Shown piece after piece: positions 18,558-27,307 of a stretch of 64,000 bases of DNA. The DNA comes from an uncultured Sphingobacteriaceae bacterium (GTDB taxonomy: Bacteria > Bacteroidota > Bacteroidia > Sphingobacteriales > Sphingobacteriaceae). The notes beneath the pieces were generated by a model. The model saw only the letters and a list, made by a program, of their open reading frames with translations, did not search any database and was not told the origin of the DNA. The stretch is from the NCBI GenBank assembly GCA_946480915.1, contig CAMLLO010000010.1, forward strand, positions 62,001-126,000. Reading direction: 5' to 3'. Positions within the stretch are counted from its first letter, which is position 1. Each line of letters begins with the position of its first letter. The position numbers and the translations under genes are program-made.

Positions 18558-20519
18558 ATGAAATCTTTTTTATTAAAAAGCAGATATGGAACACTAGTTG
18601 CATTTATCGCTTTTTTTATTTTTTCCTCTTTTCTTGTACGCTCAATATTAGTGATTCTCTCGGCATCGAAGGTGCCGCTAACTCTGATGTCTTACCTGTT
18701 GATTTTTGGCAAAGGTTTCATTTTTGATGTTGGGGTTTCTGTTTTCTTTTCAATCGTTTACGCCCTTTATTTGCTGTTAATACCCAACAGATGGTTAAAC
18801 TCAAAATTTAACTACATAACCTCGTATGCGCTGGTTTTTTTAATGGTGTTAATAAGCCTGTTTTCATTCTTTGCAGAACTTACTTTCTGGCAGGAATTTG
18901 AAAGCCGTTTTAACTTTATAGCGGTCGATTACCTGGTTTATACCTTTGAGGTAATAAACAATATAAATGAATCTTATCCATTGCCAATATTAATCAGCAG
19001 CATGGTGGCGATCGCTCTGCTTGTAATTTTCGTTTTTATAAGGTTCAAAATATTTTCAAATTCGTTTAACTCCACAACACCGTTTAAACAACGTATCGCA
19101 TTTAGCGGTGTTACCTTTTTGCTGGCTTTTTTATACATCGCGTTTATTAATAATGATTGGGCCGATAACAGTTCCAGTCGCTATCAAAATGAATTATCAA
19201 AAGCAGGGGTATATTCTTTCTTCGCAGCATTCAAAAATAATGAGCTGAATTATGAGCAGTTCTATTCATTGCTCGATGAACAAAAAGCATTTAAAATTAT
19301 ACGGAATGACCTAAAAGACCCCGAATCCTCTTTTGATGGGGAACCTGAATCGGTTGTAAGAAGTATCTCCAGTAATTTGAAAGAGCAAAAGCCAAACGTG
19401 ATCATGATTACCATAGAGAGTTTTAGTGCAGACTTTATGGCTCATTTTGGTAATGTACAGAAATTGACTCCGGTGCTTGATTCTATTGCCGACAAGGGAG
19501 TTCTTTTCACTAACATGTATGCCACAGGAACCCGCACTGTCCGGGGAATGGAAGCTTTAAGTTTGGCAGTCCCTCCAACGCCGGGAAATAGCATTGTAAG
19601 AAGACGTAATAATGAAAACCTGTCTACAATAGGAGAGATTTTCAGATGGAAAGGTTATGAAACAAATTTTCTTTATGGCGGAGATGGATACTTCGATAAT
19701 ATGAATCAGTATTTTAGCTCGAATGGCTATAATATCATAGATCGTGGCAGAAATATAAGTGTAGGCGACCATTACAAAACCCATCGTACTATTATACCTG
19801 ATGAACAGGTGCATTTTGAAAACGCCTGGGGTATTTGCGACGGCGATTTGTACGATGCTCTTATAAAAAGCAGTGATGCTAACTATAAAAGAGGAAAGCC
19901 ATTCTATAATTTTGTGATGACCACCTCAAATCATCGCCCTTTCACTTATCCAAGCGGAAAAATAAATATACCTTCTGGTACAGGCAGGGAAGGGGCCGTA
20001 AGATATACTGATTTTGCAATTGGCGAATTCCTGAAAAAGATTAACAACAAGCCCTGGTTTAAAAACACATTAATAATTTTTGTTGCCGATCATTGTGCAA
20101 GTAGTGCGGGCAAAAATGAAATTGACATTTCAAAATACCACATCCCTTGTATTGTTTATAATTTGCCAACTCAGCCTAAGCAAATAGATAAAATGTGTTC
20201 ACAAATAGACTTATATCCAACCCTTCTGCATATTCTTGGCTGGAGGTATGAAAGTAATCTGTTCGGAGAAAATATCTTATCTCAAAAGTATATTCCACGA
20301 ATTGTTTTGGGGACATATCAGAAACTAGCCTATATGAAAGAGGACAGTTTAGTTATATTGAGCCCTAATCGGAAAGTGGATACCTATCTTTATAAAAAAG
20401 ATGTAAATGAACAAGTGGCGGCCACTTTTCCTAAACAACTAACAGAACATGCAATCGCTTATTATCAAACCGCATATCAACTGTACGAAACGGGTAAATT
20501 AAAAAGCGTATACCATTAG
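18558..20519 (+). CDS. LTA-synthase-family membrane protein (alkaline-phosphatase/sulfatase fold)
   Basis: A 653-residue protein with about five N-terminal membrane spans (residues about 10-195) and an extracytoplasmic sulfatase-fold domain from about 270. The domain shows VIMITIESFSADF (first metal ligand), ATGTRTVRGMEAL with the expected nucleophilic Thr, VMTTSNHRPFTYPSG and IIFVADHCASS (distal metal ligands), in the order seen in lipoteichoic-acid synthases and bacterial phosphoglycerol or phosphoethanolamine transferases. Gram-negative Bacteroidota lack LTA, so the true acceptor is probably a lipid or envelope glycan. It lies between the HTCS and the GH2 gene in the same direction, which is unusual for a PUL and may be incidental. 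A sulfatase role in glycan breakdown is less likely because of the membrane domain. Confidence 0.82.
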   Translation: MKSFLLKSRYGTLVAFIAFFIFSSFLVRSILVILSASKVPLTLMSYLLIFGKGFIFDVGVSVFFSIVYALYLLLIPNRWLNSKFNYITSYALVFLMVLISLFSFFAELTFWQEFESRFNFIAVDYLVYTFEVINNINESYPLPILISSMVAIALLVIFVFIRFKIFSNSFNSTTPFKQRIAFSGVTFLLAFLYIAFINNDWADNSSSRYQNELSKAGVYSFFAAFKNNELNYEQFYSLLDEQKAFKIIRNDLKDPESSFDGEPESVVRSISSNLKEQKPNVIMITIESFSADFMAHFGNVQKLTPVLDSIADKGVLFTNMYATGTRTVRGMEALSLAVPPTPGNSIVRRRNNENLSTIGEIFRWKGYETNFLYGGDGYFDNMNQYFSSNGYNIIDRGRNISVGDHYKTHRTIIPDEQVHFENAWGICDGDLYDALIKSSDANYKRGKPFYNFVMTTSNHRPFTYPSGKINIPSGTGREGAVRYTDFAIGEFLKKINNKPWFKNTLIIFVADHCASSAGKNEIDISKYHIPCIVYNLPTQPKQIDKMCSQIDLYPTLLHILGWRYESNLFGENILSQKYIPRIVLGTYQKLAYMKEDSLVILSPNRKVDTYLYKKDVNEQVAATFPKQLTEHAIAYYQTAYQLYETGKLKSVYH

Positions 20520-20542
20520 CATACAGCTGGATCTTGTAGATG

Positions 20543-20573
20543 GAGATGAAAAAACGTGGATTTTTCGGATCTC
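20543..20573 (+). terminator. Probable terminator hairpin after the LTA-synthase-like gene
   Basis: GAGAT-GAAAAA (20543-20553) pairs with TTTTTC-gg-ATCTC (20561-20573), leaving a two-base bulge. T-rich DNA follows (GTCGTTTTTCTTTTTC). Confidence 0.5.
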
Positions 20574-20658
20574 AATTAGTCGTTTTTCTTTTTCACACTC
20601 ACAAAATCGCTTCTAAATGCTCGCTGCCTTTTTCGGGTCTAACCTGCTAAGGATATTA

Positions 20659-20704
20659 CCCCTTATTTTTAGCTGTTTACCCCCTGCCTGCTCGATAATT
20701 TTTG
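20659..20704 (+). promoter_or_regulatory. Candidate HTCS operator and -7 box for the GH2 gene
   Basis: CCCCT at 20659-20663 is repeated at 20681-20685, 22 bases apart. TAATTTTTG at 20696-20704 resembles the -7 element TAnnTTTG and ends 19 bases after the second CCCCT. The same layout precedes susC. The start codon is 37 bases further on. Confidence 0.5.
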
Positions 20705-20740
20705 TCGATTTTCGCTATTCAATTCTTCTATAACCATAAT

Positions 20741-23173
20741 ATGAATATAATCTACACTATTAAAAAACTGTCTGTTTTTACCTTTTTAACCTTAGCATTT
20801 TCGAATGTTTTTGCACAGCAAATCGGGCAAAAGAAGTTATTTACCGATGGATGGAAGTTTTATAAAGGCGAAGCAGTAAATGCCGAAGGCATGAGTTTTA
20901 ACGATGACAGCTGGAGGAATGTAAGCCTCCCTCACGATTGGAGCATCGAAGGTCCTTTCAGTAAGGAATGGGCAAGCGGCACAGGCTATTTGCCCGGAGG
21001 TATTGCTTGGTATCGTAAAACATTTAGTGAGATTGATGTGCCCACTTCAGGAAAGGCTTTTATTTATTTCGATGGGGTCTATAAGAATAGCGAAGTTTGG
21101 ATTAACGGACATTACCTTGGTAAAAGGCCAAACGGTTTTATTCCTTTTCAATATGAACTTACACCCTATTTAAAGAAGGGACTTAATACCATTGCCGTGA
21201 AGGTAGATCATTCCAAATTTGCAGATTCACGGTTTTATACCGGTTCCGGGATGTACCGCAATGTTTATATAATTACAAAGCAGCCAATCTATATTCCAAA
21301 ATGGGGTATAAGTTTTACCACACCAGAAGTGTCGCCGGAAAAAGCCAGGGCCGATGTAAAGGTTCAGGTAGCTAATTCGTCCTCTTTAACCGCAACAGTC
21401 TCAGTCGAAACTAAGCTAAGTCTGCAGGGTAAAACAGTTGCAACGGCAAATAAGAGTATGTCTCTGAATGCAAATTCTTCAGCCGAGGCTCAGCTGTCGC
21501 TGCCTCTGACCAAGCCCGCATTGTGGTCCGTCGAAGATCCTCGGCTGTATACTTTAACCGTATCAACTTACAATAACGGCAAAAAGACTGATGAATATAC
21601 AGAGAATGTGGGCCTGCGGACGATAAGGTTTGATGCTAATGAAGGCTTCTTTCTAAATGGCAGGAACATGAAGCTGAAAGGAGTGTGCGTCCATCACGAC
21701 GCGGGCGCTTTGGGAGCAGCGGTTCCGCGGGAAGTTTGGGCGAGAAGATTAAAGAAACTCAAAGAAGTTGGTTGCAATTCTATCCGGATGAGTCATTATC
21801 CTCACCAGGATTATTTTTATGAGTTATGTGATGAAATGGGTTTTCTCGTTATGGATGAAGCCTTTGACGAGTGGGAAGAGGGGAAAAATAAATGGATTGA
21901 AGGCTGGAATATCGGACAGCCAGGCAGGGACGGGTCTCATGAAGATTTTAAGGAATGGGCTTTACGCGACGTGAAGGATATGGTTCTACGAAACCGCAAC
22001 CACCCTTCGATAATCATGTGGAGTATTGGAAATGAGATTGATTATCCCAACGACCCATATACCCACGAGATATTAAATACCGGAAGAAATCCTCAGATTT
22101 ATGGCAAAGGTCAGCTTCCGGATCATCCTGCAGCAAGCCGTCTGGCCGAGCTGTCAAAAATATTGGTTCAGGCAGTGAAAGAGGAAGATACAACACGCGC
22201 TGTAACTGCTGCCCTTGCAGGTGTAGTAATGTCGAATACGACCGATTATCCTCAAAATCTCGACATCGTAGGTTATAATTACCAGGAATACCGATACGAA
22301 GAAGATCATAAAAAATACCCAAACCGGATTATTTATGGTAGTGAAAATGGTATGAGTTACGCAGCCTGGGAAGCTGTTGATACCAGTAAAAATATCTTCG
22401 GGCAATATTTATGGACAGGCTTTGACTTTATTGGCGAGGCTCGTGCATGGCCGATAAGAAGCAGTGGCGCCGGATTGCTAGATCTGGCAGGTTTTCCTAA
22501 ACCGAATTTCTATACCAGAAAAAGCCTGTGGACGACTGAGCCATTTGTTTATTTAACAGCTTCAACGGTTCCGCAAGAAGCAGAAGAAAGAGGAAGAAGG
22601 GACTTGAAACCATCATGGAACTGGAATACGGGAGATAAGATCCGGGTGAGCGCTATTTCAAATACAGAAGAAGCTGAACTGTTTTTGAATGGCAAATCGC
22701 TTGGAAAGAAACTCAAATCAGAGAAGGGCAGACCTGTTTTCTGGGATATAGATTATCAGCCGGGTGTGCTTTCGGTGAAGGGATTCAACAGGGGGGCTCT
22801 GGCTGCTTCATCTCAAATAAAAACCGCCGGAGCTGTGTCAGTTATTAAAGCTGCTGCTGATAAAGCGCATTTCGCCGCTAACAGTAAAGATCTTGCACAT
22901 ATTGAAGTTCAACTCACAGACGATGCGGGGAATCCGGTGTATGAAGCAAATAATGAACTTTCGATCGCTATCGATGGACCCGCCGTATTGCTTGGCCTTG
23001 AGAGTGGTGATCTTGCCAGTCACGAAGATTATAAAACAAGTAAGAGAAAAGCATTTAATGGGAAGTTGCTTGCTTACATTCAATCAACAGGTAAAGCAGG
23101 GAGCGTGAACGTTACCATAAGCTCGCCTGGCTTAAAATCATCGATGGTGAAATTCAGGACGGGCAAAAAATAA
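20741..23173 (+). CDS. GH2 glycoside hydrolase, beta-galactosidase type, secreted
   Basis: An 811-residue exo-acting GH2 enzyme. ATG 20741 is preferred over an upstream TTG (20702) because the signal peptide (LSVFTFLTLAFSNVFAQ) follows it. Domain order: sugar-binding jelly roll (about 25-180, LPHDWSIEGPF and VWINGHYLGKRPNGF), immunoglobulin-like domain (about 185-290), catalytic barrel with acid/base Glu432 in MWSIGNEID and likely nucleophile Glu535 in IYGSENGMS. The C-terminal beta domains include a DUF4982-like module (AELFLNGKSLGKK). GH2 also covers beta-glucuronidases and beta-mannosidases; LacZ-like motifs and the GH35 neighbour favour beta-galactosidase. It has its own predicted regulated promoter. 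Confidence 0.88.
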   Translation: MNIIYTIKKLSVFTFLTLAFSNVFAQQIGQKKLFTDGWKFYKGEAVNAEGMSFNDDSWRNVSLPHDWSIEGPFSKEWASGTGYLPGGIAWYRKTFSEIDVPTSGKAFIYFDGVYKNSEVWINGHYLGKRPNGFIPFQYELTPYLKKGLNTIAVKVDHSKFADSRFYTGSGMYRNVYIITKQPIYIPKWGISFTTPEVSPEKARADVKVQVANSSSLTATVSVETKLSLQGKTVATANKSMSLNANSSAEAQLSLPLTKPALWSVEDPRLYTLTVSTYNNGKKTDEYTENVGLRTIRFDANEGFFLNGRNMKLKGVCVHHDAGALGAAVPREVWARRLKKLKEVGCNSIRMSHYPHQDYFYELCDEMGFLVMDEAFDEWEEGKNKWIEGWNIGQPGRDGSHEDFKEWALRDVKDMVLRNRNHPSIIMWSIGNEIDYPNDPYTHEILNTGRNPQIYGKGQLPDHPAASRLAELSKILVQAVKEEDTTRAVTAALAGVVMSNTTDYPQNLDIVGYNYQEYRYEEDHKKYPNRIIYGSENGMSYAAWEAVDTSKNIFGQYLWTGFDFIGEARAWPIRSSGAGLLDLAGFPKPNFYTRKSLWTTEPFVYLTASTVPQEAEERGRRDLKPSWNWNTGDKIRVSAISNTEEAELFLNGKSLGKKLKSEKGRPVFWDIDYQPGVLSVKGFNRGALAASSQIKTAGAVSVIKAAADKAHFAANSKDLAHIEVQLTDDAGNPVYEANNELSIAIDGPAVLLGLESGDLASHEDYKTSKRKAFNGKLLAYIQSTGKAGSVNVTISSPGLKSSMVKFRTGKK

Positions 23174-23238
23174 TGCGATTCATTTAAAAAATTAATCCAT
23201 GGAATAAAGCAGGTTTTTAAGGGAAGACATTTTAAGAT

Positions 23239-23994
23239 TTAGCCCGGATTTGTTTTTCCATTCTTCTGTAACATGGACGAATTCAAGGCCTTCGGATGAA
23301 AGCGGATTTCACGGATAAGACCTTTAAACCAGCTGACTTTGTTTAATCTTACGCCAACTGAAATCTCTCCCTGGGTCAATGGGGCGAAGTTGATATCACC
23401 TTCCAGCTCCTTTATTCCATTTACATAGCTGGCCATTTTCTTACCATCATAACTTAAGGCCACCCAATACCATTGGTTGGCTGGGTGCAACAAGCTCGAA
23501 TCTATAAGAGTTAGAGCTGCATTGGTTTTGCCATTTTTCAAGAAAGTATCCAGATACCACATTCTTTCCGGAGTAAGCCGCACCTCAAGTGTCCCACGGT
23601 TTGCTTCTTTATCCTGAAAATGGATAAACCTTGGAGCACCAGGGCCATTTCCATCGGGTTTAAAAAGCACCTCAATGGTGAACTGATCCCATCCTTCCAG
23701 CGGAATTTTCGAAAAAACCAGGCCGTCATTAATGCCGTTAAATGAAACGGATTTTTCGTTTGAGTCTTCGATAATAAGCGGAGCTCCGATTACGGTGGGT
23801 TTATGGCCGTCAATTTGATGCAGGTTATCGATTTTCCAAACGATGGTTTTTGGCGCATGATTTGAATTGTCTTGAGCCCGAAGATCGGAAGAAAATATCA
23901 GCAGAAAAACCGAAGCAAGACTGATCCCTGCAAAAAAGGTTTGCGTAGAAGGGTAGTTAGTTTTCCTTATACTTTTAATAAAATCTTTTATCAT
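23239..23994 (-). CDS. Secreted LamG/concanavalin-like domain protein
   Basis: A 251-residue protein with an N-terminal signal or anchor segment (FFAGISLASVFLLIFSSDLRAQ, about 20-41) and one LamG-like jelly-roll domain filling the rest. The domain shows SVSFNGINDGLVFSKIPLEGWDQFTIEVLFKPDG, WYWVALSYDGKKMASYVNG and LIREIRFHPKAL. Such domains bind glycans or occur as non-catalytic modules beside polysaccharide enzymes. It starts 22 bases after the pectate lyase gene ends, so the two form one operon. No catalytic residues are evident, and its ligand is unknown. Confidence 0.8.
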   Translation of the reverse strand: MIKDFIKSIRKTNYPSTQTFFAGISLASVFLLIFSSDLRAQDNSNHAPKTIVWKIDNLHQIDGHKPTVIGAPLIIEDSNEKSVSFNGINDGLVFSKIPLEGWDQFTIEVLFKPDGNGPGAPRFIHFQDKEANRGTLEVRLTPERMWYLDTFLKNGKTNAALTLIDSSLLHPANQWYWVALSYDGKKMASYVNGIKELEGDINFAPLTQGEISVGVRLNKVSWFKGLIREIRFHPKALNSSMLQKNGKTNPG

Positions 23995-24016
23995 GATTGA
24001 TTTACTTGCCGTTCTT

Positions 24017-25621
24017 TTAATTATGAATATCTTTCCTACCCTTGGCCGAACTAATAAAATTGATGAGCATTTTCATGTTTTTTATATATTCCGGAGTTGA
24101 AATATACTTTGTTTCACTAAGGTCTCTGTACGGAGAGGTATCCGTTTCATCACCCACCATGGTCGAAGCATATTGATCGGTAAGTGCTTTATTCTGCCCA
24201 TCGCCGATATATGGATTGCTTATCATCACATGCTCCACTAACCAGCGGTCGCGATTGTCAAGGCTCGCAATGATTCTACTCACATCAGCCTCTGCTACGT
24301 CAAACGCAGGGGCATCGTTCCTGTTAATGGAACGAAAAAATTGAGATCCCCTGACATCTGGATGGTCCGATTTAAGAGGCGAATCTTTAGTAGCTTCCTC
24401 AGTAGCTAAGGCTCTTATCCGGACATATTCGTCTTTCAGTTCTTGTATATTCACATTTCGTTTGCCAAACATGTGTGCGAGCAAATTAGTATCATTATAG
24501 TCGGTATAATAATATCCATACCTTACGTTTGAACCTTTGCGGTGAACAAAAAGAGGTTTTTCGGTGCCGGGTTCTACATACAGTGGATGAGTGTATTTTC
24601 CACCCTGAGTCATACTAGTTGGCAGTTTTACTTTTTCCAGCCATTTAATTGCCTGCGGTATAGCTTCCAGGTATTTGCGGTCACCAGTATATTGATAAAA
24701 TTTTATAAGCAGAAAGCAATTCTCTAAGGTTGTAGAAGGTAAATACGCCGGAGGTTCATAGCTCCGGGCGCCAGCAGGTTCCATTTTCATGGTATATTGC
24801 TGCCCCCATGCGCCATTCGGCTGCTGAGAAAGAAGATAAAAATTCATCCCGCGATGGATAGGATCAAGTAATCGTTTTTCGCCCAGCGCCTGAAAACATT
24901 GGATTAGAAAATTTACGTTTTCCCAAATTACATTGTCGTTAAATGTGAAATAAGCTGAATAATCCGGGCGACCGGATTTCTTAAATCCATCTTTGAGCGG
25001 GTAGCGCTGTGGCCAGCCCCCAATGGGATATTGGCTTTTAAGAATAAAGTTAATTGCCTTGTCTAAAGCCGATTTATACTTCGGATCTTTCTTCTCAAGA
25101 TACATTTTCAACAACAGTCGGGCTGCATCCGAGGTTACATCATCGTCGTAGGTGTCATTACCGTAATAATGCTGAAACTCTTCTAGTCGCCATCCATTTT
25201 TTCCAATTGTGTTATACCAGCGTTTTAGAGATTCTTCTCCGGCAAAGTCTATCATGTAATTCCAGCCGCCTTCGCGACTCTGTCCTTTCATCAGCGCCGT
25301 GGCCGCTTTCTCGGCGGCATAATAAAAATATTCGTTGCCGGTTACCTGGTACGCCTCCAAAAGAACATGCCCCGCGGTAACAGTTCCCCCATCCTGAATC
25401 CATATCATAGAATCCGAGGCTTCCATTTCGCCCCAGCGTCTTGATAGGTCCTCTGTGTAATACCAAACATAACCACCATCCGTACTGATTTCATTTACCA
25501 TGAATTTTGTAGCCCTTAGCATTGCATCTTCAGCTCGTTCGCGGAGGCTTTGTGCATTAAGATTTGTTGATATAAGCAGCATGCTAAGATAGGCAGGCCA
25601 TAGGTACTTACTGGTTATCAT
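24017..25621 (-). CDS. Pectate lyase, PL10-like, secreted
   Basis: A 534-residue secreted enzyme (signal peptide ending near residue 23, STNLNAQ) with the (alpha/alpha) toroid of PL10 pectate lyases. Telling motifs are FILKSQYPIGGWPQRYPL, YFTFNDN, PNGAWGQQY and AGARSYEPPAYLPSTT; the Arg of the last motif matches the catalytic base region of PL10. Members cleave de-esterified homogalacturonan by calcium-dependent beta-elimination. The C-terminal 120 residues after NVNIQELKDEYVRIRALA form an extra helical tail. It is on the strand opposite the SusC/D genes and starts the lyase-LamG operon. Pectin breakdown next to galactan-type hydrolases suggests a galactan-bearing pectin target. Confidence 0.85.
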   Translation of the reverse strand: MITSKYLWPAYLSMLLISTNLNAQSLRERAEDAMLRATKFMVNEISTDGGYVWYYTEDLSRRWGEMEASDSMIWIQDGGTVTAGHVLLEAYQVTGNEYFYYAAEKAATALMKGQSREGGWNYMIDFAGEESLKRWYNTIGKNGWRLEEFQHYYGNDTYDDDVTSDAARLLLKMYLEKKDPKYKSALDKAINFILKSQYPIGGWPQRYPLKDGFKKSGRPDYSAYFTFNDNVIWENVNFLIQCFQALGEKRLLDPIHRGMNFYLLSQQPNGAWGQQYTMKMEPAGARSYEPPAYLPSTTLENCFLLIKFYQYTGDRKYLEAIPQAIKWLEKVKLPTSMTQGGKYTHPLYVEPGTEKPLFVHRKGSNVRYGYYYTDYNDTNLLAHMFGKRNVNIQELKDEYVRIRALATEEATKDSPLKSDHPDVRGSQFFRSINRNDAPAFDVAEADVSRIIASLDNRDRWLVEHVMISNPYIGDGQNKALTDQYASTMVGDETDTSPYRDLSETKYISTPEYIKNMKMLINFISSAKGRKDIHN

Positions 25622-25907
25622 AATGGTGTGGTTGGTTGTACCTAATATATGGATTTTCTGTTTTTTTACCCTGAGCGTGGACGACAGACATACAGCTTTC
25701 GACTAAGAAAAATAGCTCTCAGGACGAAAATGCAAGCATGATCGGGATATATTCGTTGTCGGGAACGTTTGCAAACGGCATCTCGAGCAACTTGGAAAAA
25801 ACAGATAAGGTCAGTAACAAAATCAATACATGCGAATGTATTCGTTGGGAAGCCCCCGAAACGCCATTTCGAATCGGGGGATCACCCGTGTTTTTCTGAG
25901 CAGGATT
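25622..25907 (-). other. Non-coding gap upstream of the pectate lyase operon, with hairpins
   Basis: No gene is visible. A seven-base hairpin AATACAT/ATGTATT with a GCGA tetraloop lies at 25825-25842. A second perfect hairpin CCCCCGA/TCGGGGG at 25853-25880 probably ends the coiled-coil gene transcript, although no T-run follows on the minus strand. The lyase promoter should lie within 25622-25820; I find no CCCCT repeat there. Confidence 0.4.
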
Positions 25908-26423
25908 TTATTCTGGTTCAGTGGTTTTCGTCGGCTGTTCTTTAAGCTTTTCTTTTGCAACCGTGTTTGTCGGTTCAATATTCGCTTTGGCTTCCTTTTT
26001 TACTACAGCCGCAGGTGTCGCATTTTGTTTATACACGGCAAGCTCGGCCTGGAGTGTGTCATTTCTGGTGCTTATTTCTTTCCTGCTTTCTTCCGATTCA
26101 TAAAATGCAGCTTTCAGCTTAGTTAGTTCGCTATTCAGGTTATTAATAAGACTATCTTTCTTAGACAGAGATCTCGACAGACTATCAGTTCTGTTCTCGT
26201 ACTGCTTAAAAAATAGCTGGTTTGCTTCGGCGGCGCCTTCTAATCTGGCCAGTTGAATTTCAGTCTTTTTTATCGTTTCATTTTTATCCCTGAGTAATTT
26301 GTTAAGGCTATCGGTTTTTTGGGTAAGCGATTCAATTATTTCTTTTCTGGATTGAGCATTCAGGCTTGGCAGATTAAAAACTATTAATCCGGAAATAAGC
26401 GCGATAAGTTGGTACGTTTTCAT
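25908..26423 (-). CDS. Secreted coiled-coil protein of unknown function
   Basis: A 171-residue protein. ATG at 26423 is chosen because the signal peptide (MKTYQLIALISGLIVFNLPSLNAQ) begins there; upstream in-frame codons add an unlikely leader. Residues about 25-125 form a long coiled coil with repeated SLTQKTDSLNKLL, RTDSLSRSLSKKDSL and LNSELTKLK segments. The last 45 residues are a Lys/Pro/Thr/Glu-rich low-complexity tail. No enzyme motif is present. Similar small periplasmic coiled-coil proteins are common in Sphingobacteriaceae. A CCCTCC box and a TAGTTTTG -7-like element lie upstream (26571-26613), so it might share regulation with the PUL, though that is weakly supported. Confidence 0.7.
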   Translation of the reverse strand: MKTYQLIALISGLIVFNLPSLNAQSRKEIIESLTQKTDSLNKLLRDKNETIKKTEIQLARLEGAAEANQLFFKQYENRTDSLSRSLSKKDSLINNLNSELTKLKAAFYESEESRKEISTRNDTLQAELAVYKQNATPAAVVKKEAKANIEPTNTVAKEKLKEQPTKTTEPE

Positions 26424-26799
26424 GATTGTTTTTGATGAATTAACTAATAAAGAACAACACCTCAGTAGACCCAAATCAAGTTTTAATAATGTGATAACCA
26501 AATCTTTAAATTGCTTGTTTCGGGTATTTTCAAGTATTTATTTTCGGGTGGTATTAAGCTAATTCCTTGTCAAAACTACCGCGAAAAGGAGGGAGAATGA
26601 CATTCCTCGGGGGATACAAGAGGTCGTTAACGCTTATTTAATTTTGGCGGGTTCCGGTCGGCAGGGTTGGCCTCAAACTGATCGGCGAGCTCATATGAGG
26701 CCTAAAAAAAACCGAATAAAGAACCATAGCACGCAGTCGGACCTAGCTTTATGTTCTTTACCTTTAATCTCTGCCAGCCTTGCCGAAATTTAGTTTGTG
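26424..26799 (-). other. Gap between the coiled-coil gene and the DUF6496 gene
   Basis: This 376-base stretch holds no convincing gene. On the minus strand, TAGTTTTG (26578-26571) is a good -7 element. CCCTCC (26593-26588) and CCCCC (26613-26609) lie upstream of it, resembling but not exactly matching the CCCCT repeats of susC and GH2. An inverted GGCCTC/GAGGCC pair with an internal CTCATATGAG lies near 26670-26705; its role is unclear. Confidence 0.4.
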
Positions 26800-26973
26800 T
26801 TACTTCTTCTTTGGTACTTTCGCTCCTTCTTTCCGCGCTTCCGACAAACCGATCGCTACCGCTTGTTTTTTGGAGGTAACTTTTTTTCCTGTTCCGGTTT
26901 TAAGCTTACCTTCTTTCATTTCATGCATCACTTCTTCGACTTTTTCACCAGCCTTTTTTGAATACTTTGCCAT
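26800..26973 (-). CDS. DUF6496 small basic protein
   Basis: A 57-residue lysine-rich protein, MAKYSKKAGEKVEEVM...KEGAKVPKKK, read on the minus strand from ATG at 26973 to TAA at 26800-26802. The order MAKYSKKAGEKV, then HEMKEGKLKTGTGKKV, then KQAVAIGLSEARKEG is typical of the DUF6496 family found across Bacteroidota and Proteobacteria. It looks like a small nucleic-acid-binding protein, but the function is not established. It is monocistronic, and the complementary strand shows only a misleading frame. Confidence 0.9.
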   Translation of the reverse strand: MAKYSKKAGEKVEEVMHEMKEGKLKTGTGKKVTSKKQAVAIGLSEARKEGAKVPKKK

Positions 26974-27079
26974 AACCTTTTTTAGGATTAAAGCTCTTGG
27001 GACTGAAAATGGTTTTAAAAGATTAAAAGCTTTTTTGTATAGAATCAGATTTGTAATTTCGCCCAGATAAATTATTGAA

Positions 27080-27298
27080 ATGGAGAATCCAATAGAAACT
27101 TATAAAAAAAGCGAAAGTACTACAAACGCCAATAACCCAAGTCATTATACCTTACTGACTATCGGTATTTTTGTAACTGTTTTAGGTGCGGTATTGCGCT
27201 TCCTTGCCGACTGGACTTTTGTTGATCTGCTCTCGAATATTATTTTCTTAATAGGCGTTGTTTTGTGCCTTAAATCAGTGATTAATATCCTGAAATAA
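27080..27298 (+). CDS. Small two-span membrane protein
   Basis: A 72-residue protein with a polar N-terminus (about 1-24, Ser/Thr/Asn-rich) and two hydrophobic segments (about 25-45, LLTIGIFVTVLGAVLRFL; and about 48-70, LLSNIIFLIGVVLCLKSVI). No family name is recognised; similar short proteins are common in Sphingobacteriaceae. A strong terminator follows at 27308-27344, so it is transcribed alone. A weak -7-like TAATTTCG lies at 27053-27060. Confidence 0.75.
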   Translation: MENPIETYKKSESTTNANNPSHYTLLTIGIFVTVLGAVLRFLADWTFVDLLSNIIFLIGVVLCLKSVINILK

Positions 27299-27307
27299 AA
27301 TAGTTCC

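Noticed and set aside
22014..22405. Antisense frames inside the GH2 gene
   Set aside because: They overlap the catalytic Glu432 region of a well-supported GH2 gene and show no family motif.
1..26500. A mobile element or genomic island
   Set aside because: No transposase, integrase, tRNA-linked attachment site or flanking direct repeats were seen; duplication and conversion explain the GH5 block.
26780..27070. A 96-residue frame on the plus strand
   Set aside because: It is antisense to the DUF6496 gene and is Phe/Ser/Cys-rich, as expected from a complement of lysine codons.
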